A stretch of DNA of 64,000 bases from Multivorans sp965116445 (GTDB taxonomy: Bacteria > Acidobacteriota > Thermoanaerobaculia > Multivoradales > Multivoraceae): positions 4,464,001-4,528,000 of the forward strand of contig OZ220688.1 of NCBI GenBank assembly GCA_965116445.1. Reading direction: 5' to 3'. A model generated the notes under the pieces. The model saw nothing but the letters and a program-made list of their open reading frames with translations, searched no databases and was not told the DNA's origin. The position numbers were made by a program, and so were the translations under genes. Shown one piece after another: positions 8,364 to 14,970 of the stretch. Within the stretch, counting starts at the first letter, position 1. Each line of letters starts with the position of its first letter.

Positions 8364-9425
8364 CTACGCCGCGGCCCGTGAGTCCCTTGCTCGACCGCCG
8401 ACATGGCGTTCGTCGCTGTAGCGTTCGTCGTGTCGCAGCACCGCCCAGGCGATTCGAGCCAGCTTGTTGGCCACGGCCACCGTGGCGACGTTCGCCCCCC
8501 GGCGCCGCTTGACGTCCAGAGCCCATTCCTTGAGCCGCGTCCGCTCGCCCTTGTGGGCTGTGCGCAGCACCGCCCGCGCACCGTGGATCAGAAGCGCCCG
8601 CATGTAGCGGTCCCCGCGTTTGCTGATCCCCAACAGCCTCGTGTGCCCGCCGGTCGATGCCTGACGAGGCACCAGCCCGAGAAACGCCGACATCTGACGG
8701 CCGCTGCTGAAGGCCCAGCCCGAGCCGACCGACGCCACCAGCGCCGTCGACACCATCGGACCGATCCCCGGGATCGACATCAAACGCTCGGACAGGGGGT
8801 TCTCCTTCGACTCCCGCTCCAGCATCGCCGTCAGATCCGCCACCTGATCGTCGACCTGCATCAGCGCCTGGTGCTGCATGCACAAGAGAGCCCGAAAGTC
8901 GCCCGGCAGGGCCCGCTCCGGGTCCGACGCGATCGCAGGCACCTCCCGCTTGATCACCGCCAGACCCTGAGGCAGCACGATCCCGTACTCCCGCAGAAAA
9001 CCACGTAACTGGTTCGCCAACTGCGTGCGCACACCAACCATCGTCTCCCGACTTCGGTGGATCTGCTGCAGCGCCCGGCGCTCCTTCGTCTTGTAAGGCA
9101 CGAAACGCATCGTCGGACGCGACACCGCCTCGCAGATCGCCTCCGCGTCGTGGTAGTCGCTCTTGTTCGACTTCACGTACGGACGGACAAACTGCGGACT
9201 CATCATCCGCACGTCGTGGCCCAGATCCCTCAGCTTCTCCACCCAGTGGTGCGCGCCGCAGCTCGCCTCCATCCCCACCAGGCACGGCTTGAGCCGCGAC
9301 ATCAACTCCATCAGCCGCGGTGCCTTCAACTGACGCTGAAACACCACCGCGCCCGACGCGTCCATCCCGCACACCTGGTACACATGCTTGCCCAGATCGA
9401 TACCGACTCGAGTAACCTCCTTCAC
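8364..9425 (-). CDS. IS1111-type transposase (DEDD_Tnp_IS110 plus transposase_20)
   Basis: 353 residues, usual length. The RuvC-like N-terminal domain carries the DEDD set at D10 (VGIDLGKH), E53 (GMEASCG), D90 and D93 (NKSDYHDAEA). The C-terminal transposase_20 domain has LMSIPGIGPMVSTAL, a helix-hairpin-helix-like segment, and the conserved serine region RQASTGGHTRLLGISKRG. Both catalytic halves look intact, so the element may be active. The enzyme would act as an RNA-guided recombinase with the candidate bridge RNA encoded just downstream. Confidence 0.92.
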   Translation of the reverse strand: MKEVTRVGIDLGKHVYQVCGMDASGAVVFQRQLKAPRLMELMSRLKPCLVGMEASCGAHHWVEKLRDLGHDVRMMSPQFVRPYVKSNKSDYHDAEAICEAVSRPTMRFVPYKTKERRALQQIHRSRETMVGVRTQLANQLRGFLREYGIVLPQGLAVIKREVPAIASDPERALPGDFRALLCMQHQALMQVDDQVADLTAMLERESKENPLSERLMSIPGIGPMVSTALVASVGSGWAFSSGRQMSAFLGLVPRQASTGGHTRLLGISKRGDRYMRALLIHGARAVLRTAHKGERTRLKEWALDVKRRRGANVATVAVANKLARIAWAVLRHDERYSDERHVGGRARDSRAAA

Positions 9426-9512
9426 GGTCCGCCTCCTCCTTGTTGTTCGGAAGAAAACACCATTCTGGCCCCAACGAGAGGCCGTAAGGGTGCGGGGCGG
9501 ACCATCCCATTA

Positions 9513-9582
9513 CCCAGTGTTCGGACGCCTCCTGGCCGCCTTCGGCGGCAGCCGGCCAGAAGGCCGGTGCACCCAGTGTTGC
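9513..9582. repeat. Dispersed palindromic repeat right of the IS
   Basis: It begins with CCCAGTG, the second half of the IS target. It holds hairpins GCCGCC-TTC-GGCGGC and CCGGCC-AGAA-GGCCGG and ends with GCCGGTGCACCCAGTG, another near-copy of the target. No coding content. It separates the IS from the hydrolase gene. Confidence 0.6.
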
Positions 9583-9583
9583 T

Positions 9584-10315
9584 CTACTTCCCCGTCAGCT
9601 CCATCTTCAGCCAGCTCACCAGCGCCGGCTCAAGATCCGCGTTCTTCGCGAACATCGGCAACCCGTGTTCCGGGCCGTCGTAGATCTTCGCCGTCGAGTT
9701 CGGGTGCTTCGACCCGTCCACCGCGCCCTTGAGCTGCTTGTCGACGCCGGCCGTGATCGTGTCGCCGGTCGCCGCCGCGGCGAAGACCGCGAGGTCGGAC
9801 TTGGCGGCCATGTTCTCGACCGCCGCCGCGCTCGGTGGCCCGGACAGCAGCATCAGCGCCTTCACGTCCCGCCGCGCGGCCAGGTCGGCCGTCAGCATCG
9901 CGCCGCAACTTGCGCCGCCGGCGCCCATCCGGCCCGTGTCCACGCCTTCTTGCTTGCTGAGGTAGTCGAACGCCATGTCCACGTCGCCGGTCGCCGTCTG
10001 CAGGAACGGCGGGAACCCGCCGGCCTCGCGGATGCCGTCGCCGCCGCTCTCGCCGAAGCCGCGCAGGTCCATCGTCAGCACGTGGACGCCCGCGTCAACC
10101 AACTGCGACGCGATGCCCGACCAGGACTTCCGGTCCATGTTGCACTGGTGGATCAGCAGCATCGCCGGACCGGGCTTGCCGGGCGACATGTAGGTCGCCT
10201 TGAGCATCGTCCCGTCGGAGGCCTTGAGATCGACGTCCATCGACCCGGCCATCGCCGGCACGGCCGCCAGCGCCAGGAGCGCCGCCGCCGCAAGAAGGGA
10301 AAGGGTGTAGCGCAT
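9584..10315 (-). CDS. Secreted alpha/beta hydrolase
   Basis: 243 residues from ATG 10315, chosen because GAGGAG precedes it and the sequence then starts with a signal peptide (MRYTLSLLAAAALLALA, cleavage near AMAG). The upstream in-frame start at 10351 would bury the signal. The fold is dienelactone-hydrolase-like: LLIHQCNMDRKSW supplies the oxyanion region, GGASCGAML the nucleophile elbow with Ser, and GPEHGLPMF the catalytic His. Substrate unknown. It stands alone beside the IS element. Confidence 0.8.
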   Translation of the reverse strand: MRYTLSLLAAAALLALAAVPAMAGSMDVDLKASDGTMLKATYMSPGKPGPAMLLIHQCNMDRKSWSGIASQLVDAGVHVLTMDLRGFGESGGDGIREAGGFPPFLQTATGDVDMAFDYLSKQEGVDTGRMGAGGASCGAMLTADLAARRDVKALMLLSGPPSAAAVENMAAKSDLAVFAAAATGDTITAGVDKQLKGAVDGSKHPNSTAKIYDGPEHGLPMFAKNADLEPALVSWLKMELTGK

Positions 10316-10457
10316 GAGTTGCTCCTCGTGATGTGACGCGGCTGCGCGCATCGTGGGCCCGGGCGTGCCGGTTACCGGAGTTGTGTGGGTGGTGTGAGAG
10401 CGGACTCTACTACGGTGGTTCCGGGGAGGACGGGCTCTTCGTAGACCTTGCTTATTT

Positions 10458-10470
10458 AACGGTTACCGTT
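10458..10470. promoter_or_regulatory. Palindrome AACGGT-T-ACCGTT upstream of ATPase gene
   Basis: A perfect 6-base inverted repeat with a 1-base centre, placed 12 bases before the ATPase start codon in a locally A/T-rich stretch. Candidate operator or promoter element; no matching regulator can be named. Confidence 0.35.
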
Positions 10471-10482
10471 GAATATACGAGG

Positions 10483-11649
10483 ATGATTCAGCGTCGTGCC
10501 GAGCAGAGAATCGTCCGTGGCCTCAACGAAGCGCCGGCGGTGGCGCTCTTGGGTCCACGCCAGGTCGGCAAGACCACTCTGGCCCGCGCTATCGCCGAGC
10601 AGGTGCCGGACAGCATCTACCTCGACCTGGAGAACCAGGCCCATGCTGCCCGGCTTGCCCAGCCGGCCGCCTACCTGGAACGCCATGCCGATCGTCTTGT
10701 CATCCTGGACGAGGTCCAGCGCATACCGGGGCTATTCGAGGTGCTGCGGGGGCAGATCGACCAGCGTCGCCGGCTGGGCCATCGCGCCAGGCAGTTCCTG
10801 CTTCTCGGTTCCGCGTCCCAGACCCTGCTAAGGCAATCGGCGGAGTCGCTGGCGGGGCGCCTCGTCTACGACGAGCTGCCTGGACTCGACGTGTTGGAGA
10901 CTGCCCCCGAGCGCGACCGGCTCTGGGTGCGGGGCGGCTTCCCGGACCCGTTCCTGGCGAAGAGCGACGCGGCCGCGGCCCGTTGGAGACTCAGCTTCAT
11001 CCGTACCTACCTTGAACGGGACATCCCGCAGTTCGGCGTCCGCGTTCCGGCCGAGACCCTGAACAGGTTCTGGACCATGCTCGCCCACCGCCAGGGCGGC
11101 CTGCTGAACGCGTCGCAACTGGCCCGCAGCATGGATGTCTCCGTGCCCGCGATCGGTCGCTATGTCGATCTCCTGGTCGACCTCATGCTCGTGCGCAGGC
11201 TGCAGCCGTACTTCGTGAACGTCGGCAAGCGGCTCGTCAAGTCGCCGAAGGTGTACATCCGGGACAGCGGTCTTCTGCACACCCTTCTCGGCCTCACGAC
11301 CTTTGACGATGTGCTTTCGCACCCGATTGTCGGGCCAAGCTGGGAGGGCTTCGCGATCGAGAATCTGATCGCTGCCGCGCCGTTCGGCACGATCCCGTGG
11401 TTCTACCGCACCCGGGCCGGCGCCGAGATCGATCTCCTGCTGCAGTTGCCCGACCAACAACTGTGGGCGATCGAGGTCAAGAGATCGTCGGCGCCGCGCA
11501 CGAGCCGCGGCTTCGAACTCGCCGCCGCCGACCTGAATGCGGCAAGACGCATCGTGGTGTACTCGGGAGACGAGGAGTTTCCTCTGTCGAAGACGACGAC
11601 CGCCGTGCCGCTGGCGACGGCGATGACCCGGCTCGCGGCGATGGACTGA
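10483..11649 (+). CDS. AAA-type ATPase with DUF4143
   Basis: 388 residues from ATG 10483. The N-terminal P-loop is LLGPRQVGKTTLARAI (residues about 21-36) and the Walker B is LVILDEVQRIPG. The C-terminal DUF4143 half carries a winged-helix-like segment (NASQLARSMDVSVPAIGRY) and a nuclease-like ending (RAGAEIDLLL ... WAIEVKRS) resembling the D-ExK core of restriction-type nucleases. These proteins are widespread in bacteria and archaea with no settled role. A second, diverged member lies at 44887-46062. Its neighbour downstream is an Xre-RES toxin-antitoxin pair, but a functional link is not shown. Confidence 0.85.
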   Translation: MIQRRAEQRIVRGLNEAPAVALLGPRQVGKTTLARAIAEQVPDSIYLDLENQAHAARLAQPAAYLERHADRLVILDEVQRIPGLFEVLRGQIDQRRRLGHRARQFLLLGSASQTLLRQSAESLAGRLVYDELPGLDVLETAPERDRLWVRGGFPDPFLAKSDAAAARWRLSFIRTYLERDIPQFGVRVPAETLNRFWTMLAHRQGGLLNASQLARSMDVSVPAIGRYVDLLVDLMLVRRLQPYFVNVGKRLVKSPKVYIRDSGLLHTLLGLTTFDDVLSHPIVGPSWEGFAIENLIAAAPFGTIPWFYRTRAGAEIDLLLQLPDQQLWAIEVKRSSAPRTSRGFELAAADLNAARRIVVYSGDEEFPLSKTTTAVPLATAMTRLAAMD

Positions 11650-11735
11650 CCGCCGAGACCAAGGAAGATGGGTCGTGACCTGGGGCGGAACGGAGCACGG
11701 GTCACCGGTTGGGCGGTTGCGGCTGACACACAGAA

Positions 11736-11753
11736 TCACGGTATACTGCGTGA
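11736..11753. promoter_or_regulatory. Inverted repeat and -10-like box upstream of Xre-RES operon
   Basis: TCACG and CGTGA arms flank a centre containing GTATAC. The centre reads TATACT, a good -10 hexamer, so a repressor on this palindrome would cover the promoter. It lies 20 bases upstream of the antitoxin start. Candidate autoregulatory operator. Confidence 0.5.
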
Positions 11754-11773
11754 CGAACCGCGAGGTCGCCGTC

Positions 11774-12124
11774 ATGCGTTTCCAGGAGTTCGTCAAGGAT
11801 CAGGTCTTCTCCCCGGTGCTCATCGCATCCGAGCTACGCACGACCAAGGCGGAGATCGCGGGCACACTCGGGCTGGGCCGGGACGCGTTCTCACGGTCGT
11901 CACGAGTTCGGGCTCGCAAGACTCAGGTCCGGCTCCGCCAGATGCTGGAGATCCTGAACCGGGTCGAAGATCAGACGGGCTCGCCGCTTGCCGCGTACGC
12001 CTGGTTCCGGGCCGAACCGCTGCCCGGGTTTGGCGGCGCCACGGCGGATTCCCTGCTACGGGAAGGCAAGGCGGACCAGGTCCACGCGTATCTCGACCGG
12101 ATTGTGGCAGGCGGCTACGCCTGA
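11774..12124 (+). CDS. Xre/MbcA/ParS-type antitoxin
   Basis: 116 residues from ATG 11774 (MRFQEFVKDQVFSPVLIA); the in-frame start at 11675 runs through the putative operator and is rejected. The middle has an Xre-like helix-turn-helix (ELRTTKAEIAGTLGLGRDAF). The C-terminal part (ILNRVEDQTGSPLAAYAWFRAEPLPGFGG) matches the toxin-binding domain of RES antitoxins, where an incoming loop blocks the NAD-binding pocket. It is followed after 15 bases by the RES toxin, confirming the assignment. Confidence 0.83.
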   Translation: MRFQEFVKDQVFSPVLIASELRTTKAEIAGTLGLGRDAFSRSSRVRARKTQVRLRQMLEILNRVEDQTGSPLAAYAWFRAEPLPGFGGATADSLLREGKADQVHAYLDRIVAGGYA

Positions 12125-12139
12125 GGCCGCGTTCCGCCA

Positions 12140-12652
12140 GTGCGATTCCGCGGCGTCGTCTACCGGGCGCACAATCCCCAATGGTCCTGGACGCCGCTTT
12201 CCGGCGAGGGCGCGCGCCGTCACGGTGGACGCTTCAATCGGCGCGGCGTCGCGGCGCTCTACACCTCGCTCAGCCCGATGACTGCGATCCGCGAAGCGCA
12301 ACCCCTGGGCAGGCCGATGCAGCCGCTCGTGCTCTGCGCCTACGAAGTGGACGCGGAACCGGTCTGCGACACGAGAGATGACCGTGAGCGGGCGGAGTTG
12401 AGCGTCAGCGAAGCGGATCTCGCGTGTCCGACCTGGGAGGCCGAGATGCTGGCCCGGGCTGTTCCGCGCTCGCAGGCTCTGGCCGATCGCCTGGTCGCCG
12501 CCGGCCGGGTGGGGATCGTGGCCCCGAGCTTCGCTTGCGGCGCGGGCCCGAACGATCTGAACCTGGTGCTATGGAAATGGGGACCCGATCGACCGAGCAG
12601 CGTCGTTCTGATCGACGACGAGGGCCGACTGTCACCGGAGGCGGTCAGGTAG
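12140..12652 (+). CDS. RES-domain toxin (NAD-consuming)
   Basis: 170 residues, GTG start. RES toxins degrade NAD+ by phosphorolysis or hydrolysis, with an ADP-ribosyltransferase-like fold. Conserved positions are visible: R9 (VVYRAH), R31 (GGRFNRRG), Y41 (ALYTSLS), E52 (AIREAQ) and S130 (IVAPSFACG), the set usually named after Arg-Glu-Ser. Length is typical. Partner of the preceding Xre antitoxin. All key residues are kept, so the toxin looks functional. Confidence 0.86.
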   Translation: MRFRGVVYRAHNPQWSWTPLSGEGARRHGGRFNRRGVAALYTSLSPMTAIREAQPLGRPMQPLVLCAYEVDAEPVCDTRDDRERAELSVSEADLACPTWEAEMLARAVPRSQALADRLVAAGRVGIVAPSFACGAGPNDLNLVLWKWGPDRPSSVVLIDDEGRLSPEAVR

Positions 12653-12656
12653 ACGC

Positions 12657-12674
12657 GCCGGCCGCAAGGCCGGC
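12657..12674. terminator. GC hairpin between convergent genes
   Basis: GCCGGCC-GCAA-GGCCGGC, a 7-base stem with a GNRA tetraloop, lies just after the RES stop and before the convergent dehydrogenase. No T-run follows, so it may be a weak or Rho-assisted terminator, or one of the dispersed hairpins. Confidence 0.35.
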
Positions 12675-12732
12675 ATCCGCTTTGGTGGCGGGTCGACGCG
12701 AGTCGAGTGGTTGGCCGATCATGGTGTCCTCC

Positions 12733-13779
12733 CTACAACGCCAGCGCGGTCGAGAAGTCCGGTACCCCCTCCCAGCGCCCCGGATCCGTCGCCCGCATCA
12801 CCGCGATCGTCTTGATCGCTTCGGGGTTCGCGATGCCGTGGGGCATCTGTCCCGTGAGCACGCGGATCACGTTCTCGGCCTGGCGGATCGGGCACTCGCC
12901 GAGGAACACTGGCGAGAACCCGGCCAGGTGCGGGGTCACGATGCAGTTGGGCAGCTTCAGGAGCGGATCGTCCGGGTCGATCGGTTCCTTCTCGGTCACG
13001 TCGAGCGCCGCGGCTTCGATCCGGCCTTCGGCGAGGGCTGCGGCCAGGGCTGCTCCGTCGATGATCGGCCCTCGGGCCGCGTTGACGAGCAGTGCCGTGG
13101 GCTTCATCAGGGCGAGCGTGTCGGCGTTGATCAGGTGCCGGGTTTCCTCGGTCGCCGAGCAGTGGATCGTCACGTAGTCGGCCTCGGCCAGAAGCTCCTC
13201 GAGGGGCACGAGCTGGACGCCGTAGAGGTCGGCGGTGACCTGGTCGACGTACGGGTCCGCGGCAATGATCCGCGCCGGTCCGAAGCCGCGAGCCCGGGTG
13301 GTGAAGGCGCGGCCGATGTTGCCGAAGCCGATGATGCCGACCGTGTGGCCGGCGATCCGCCGGACACCGGTGAGCAGCCCGATCATCGATTCCCGATGGC
13401 CCCAGCGGCCCTCGCGGGTCGTGCCGGCGGCGTCGACGACGCGCCGGGTGAGTGCGAGCATCAGCGCCATCGCGTGGTCCGCGACCTCGGTCGTGTTCGA
13501 TCCCGGCACGTTGGTCGCCAGGATGCCGAGTTCGGTCGCTGCGTCGAGGTCGATCGAGTCGACGCCCACCCCCAGTCGGCTGACCACCTTGAGCTTCGGG
13601 CACCGTTCGAGCACGGAGCGCGAGGTCAGCGGCATGACGCCGACCAGGGCGCCGTCCGCGTCGGACATCAGGTCGGCGAGGTCGTCCTCGTTGCGGCAGA
13701 CGCCTTCCACGACGTCGAATCCCTGCGCCTCGATCAGGTCCCCGCGATTGAAGGGGGTCTTCTGCATCGCTACTCTCAC
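12733..13779 (-). CDS. D-isomer-specific 2-hydroxyacid dehydrogenase
   Basis: 348 residues, GTG start. The NAD-binding Rossmann motif is GIIGFGNIGRAF (about residues 149-160). The catalytic Arg lies in NAARGPIID, the Glu in the ALDVTEKEP segment and the His in IVTPHLAG. This matches the phosphoglycerate dehydrogenase-like branch without an ACT domain; the C-terminus extends about 40 residues past the usual end. Physiological substrate unknown. It is followed in the same direction, upstream in sequence terms, by an SDR gene 194 bases away with a repeat between them, so they are probably separate transcripts. Confidence 0.85.
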   Translation of the reverse strand: MRVAMQKTPFNRGDLIEAQGFDVVEGVCRNEDDLADLMSDADGALVGVMPLTSRSVLERCPKLKVVSRLGVGVDSIDLDAATELGILATNVPGSNTTEVADHAMALMLALTRRVVDAAGTTREGRWGHRESMIGLLTGVRRIAGHTVGIIGFGNIGRAFTTRARGFGPARIIAADPYVDQVTADLYGVQLVPLEELLAEADYVTIHCSATEETRHLINADTLALMKPTALLVNAARGPIIDGAALAAALAEGRIEAAALDVTEKEPIDPDDPLLKLPNCIVTPHLAGFSPVFLGECPIRQAENVIRVLTGQMPHGIANPEAIKTIAVMRATDPGRWEGVPDFSTALAL

Positions 13780-13853
13780 GTTCCACTCCTTGTTCGGCAG
13801 GCCTTCAGATTCCTTGAACCGGCGGAGCCGTTACAGTTGAGGCAAGTCTCGCC

Positions 13854-13935
13854 CACTGGGTGCGCTGGACGCACGGACTGTTTCACGGGTGGCGCGGGGT
13901 CGCGCCACCCGGGTTCCCGCCGGCATCCGGTCCGA
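13854..13935 (-). repeat. Dispersed palindromic repeat (inverted copy of 49379-49480)
   Basis: Read on the minus strand it starts near CCGGATGCCGGCGGGAACCC, continues with the hairpin CGGGTGGCGCG/CGCGCCACCCG and ACAGTCCGTGCGTCC, and ends GCGCACCCAGTG. The order and most bases match the copy at 49379-49480, which has an extra hairpin arm. Intergenic between the dehydrogenase and SDR genes. Confidence 0.7.
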
Positions 13936-13973
13936 CCCGCATGCTCGTCGGTCTGAGGCGGAGCCTCGTTGGC

Positions 13974-14753
13974 TCAGACGACGGGGCACAGCCCGCCGTC
14001 CAGGTTGATCGCCGTTCCGGTGATGTAGGCGCCGCGCTCCGAGACGAGGAACGCGATCAGGTCGGCGTACTCCTCCGCCTCGCCGACGCGGCCCAGGGGG
14101 ACCCGCTTGCCCATTGCCTCGTAGATCGAGTCGACGTCTGTGCCCTGGCCCGCCGCCCGGCGCACCCACTGGTCGCTCTTGATCAGGCCGATGCAGATCG
14201 TGTTGACGCGAATGTTGTCGGCGGCCAGCTCGTTGGCGAGCGACTTCGTCAGGTTGATGCCCGCGGCCCGGGTGACGCTGGTCGGCAGCGCCCGCGCTGG
14301 CGCCGCCTTGCCGCCGCCGATCGTCGCGTTGACGATCGCGCCGCCGCCGCGCTCGCGCATCGACGGCACGACGCCGCGGCAGAACCGGACCGCCCCCATC
14401 ACCTTGAGCTGGATGTCCGCGAGCCAGGCGTCGTCGTCGAGCGCTTCGAGGCCTTGCGCGGCCGAGGCGCCCGCGTTGTTGATCAGGATGTCGACCCCGC
14501 CGAACTCGGCCGTCACGGCGTCGACGAAGCGGTCGACGTCGGCTGCGGAGGTGACGTCGGCGGGCTGCGCGAACACGTCGCCACCGCCGGCCGCGCGCAG
14601 CTCGTCGGCGGCCCGCTCCAGGTTCTCCGCCCGGCGCGCGCAGATCGCGACGCGGGCGCCCTCGCTAGCGAATCGACGCGCCGTCACGAGTCCCATCCCG
14701 TCGCTGCCGCCAGTGACGATCGCCACCTTGCCTTCAAGACCAAGTTCCAGCAT
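13974..14753 (-). CDS. SDR-family protein lacking the catalytic Tyr and Lys
   Basis: 259 residues from ATG 14753, where AAAGGACGGAAC precedes the start and the sequence opens MLELGLEGKVAIVTGGSDGMG. The NAD(P) fold is intact: TGGSDGMG (residues 15-22), NNAG, and the C-terminal GTAINLDGG typical of 3-oxoacyl-ACP-reductase-like SDRs. However, the site normally YxxxK reads TxxxR (PTSVTRAAGIN), and the usual Ser is within NATIGGG. Either it uses another chemistry or it has lost oxidoreductase activity. A longer upstream start (15020) is rejected because it runs through intergenic repeat sequence. Confidence 0.8.
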   Translation of the reverse strand: MLELGLEGKVAIVTGGSDGMGLVTARRFASEGARVAICARRAENLERAADELRAAGGGDVFAQPADVTSAADVDRFVDAVTAEFGGVDILINNAGASAAQGLEALDDDAWLADIQLKVMGAVRFCRGVVPSMRERGGGAIVNATIGGGKAAPARALPTSVTRAAGINLTKSLANELAADNIRVNTICIGLIKSDQWVRRAAGQGTDVDSIYEAMGKRVPLGRVGEAEEYADLIAFLVSERGAYITGTAINLDGGLCPVV

Positions 14754-14877
14754 CCGTTCCGTCCTTTGAGATGTTTGTGTGAACCCGGAGTGTGCCTTCC
14801 CCGAGCCGGCTCGCGCAAGCTCCACTAGCGGGGGGGGGTGGGGCAGGGCAACGCTGGTGCTGAAACCGGGGCCACAT

Positions 14878-14970
14878 GCTGGGTACGCCGGCCTCTGGCC
14901 GGCTTCCGCGCGACGACGCGGAGCGGAGGAGCGCGGGGAGAATCGTCCGGGGCGAAGCCGGCGCGCCGAG
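14878..14970. repeat. Repeat remnants downstream of the TPR regulator
   Basis: Starts with GCTGGGTACGCCGGC, an inverted copy of the dispersed repeat end, followed by GCCTCTGGCCGGC. The last bases before the regulator stop (GCCGGCGCGCCGAGTCAGC) match those beside the truncated regulator at 32929-32945. The gap also holds a G-run near 14830-14838. No gene seen. Confidence 0.5.

Larger units (their letters stand above)
8070..9512 (-). mobile_element. Complete IS1111-group insertion sequence (IS110 family), 1,443 bp
   Basis: The ends were set by three agreeing signs. Perfect 14-base inverted repeats lie at 8073-8086 (ATGGTCCGCCCCGC) and 9492-9505. They are subterminal, leaving 3 bases outside at the transposase 3' end and 7 at the 5' end, as known for the IS1111 group. 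Removing 8070-9512 restores GCCGGCGCA/CCCAGTG, the same string found uninterrupted at 35542 and 63141. No target duplication is present, as normal for IS110. One transposase gene lies on the minus strand, followed by about 290 non-coding bases. A second, truncated copy of the left end is at 35298-35445 with no mismatch over 148 bases. Confidence 0.88.

Noticed and set aside
7954..9510. Second frame over the IS1111 transposase
   Set aside because: It spans both IS ends and has no transposase motif; the DEDD frame at 8364-9425 is the true gene.
10483..12652. A defence island made of the DUF4143 ATPase and the Xre-RES pair
   Set aside because: The genes sit together, but there is no known system with this composition and the palindrome at 11736 suggests separate control; kept only as a toxin-antitoxin cluster.
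12424..13956. Long plus-strand frame across the RES end and the dehydrogenase
   Set aside because: It lies antisense to a dehydrogenase with all catalytic motifs, and its protein is Arg/Gly-rich without a fold signature.
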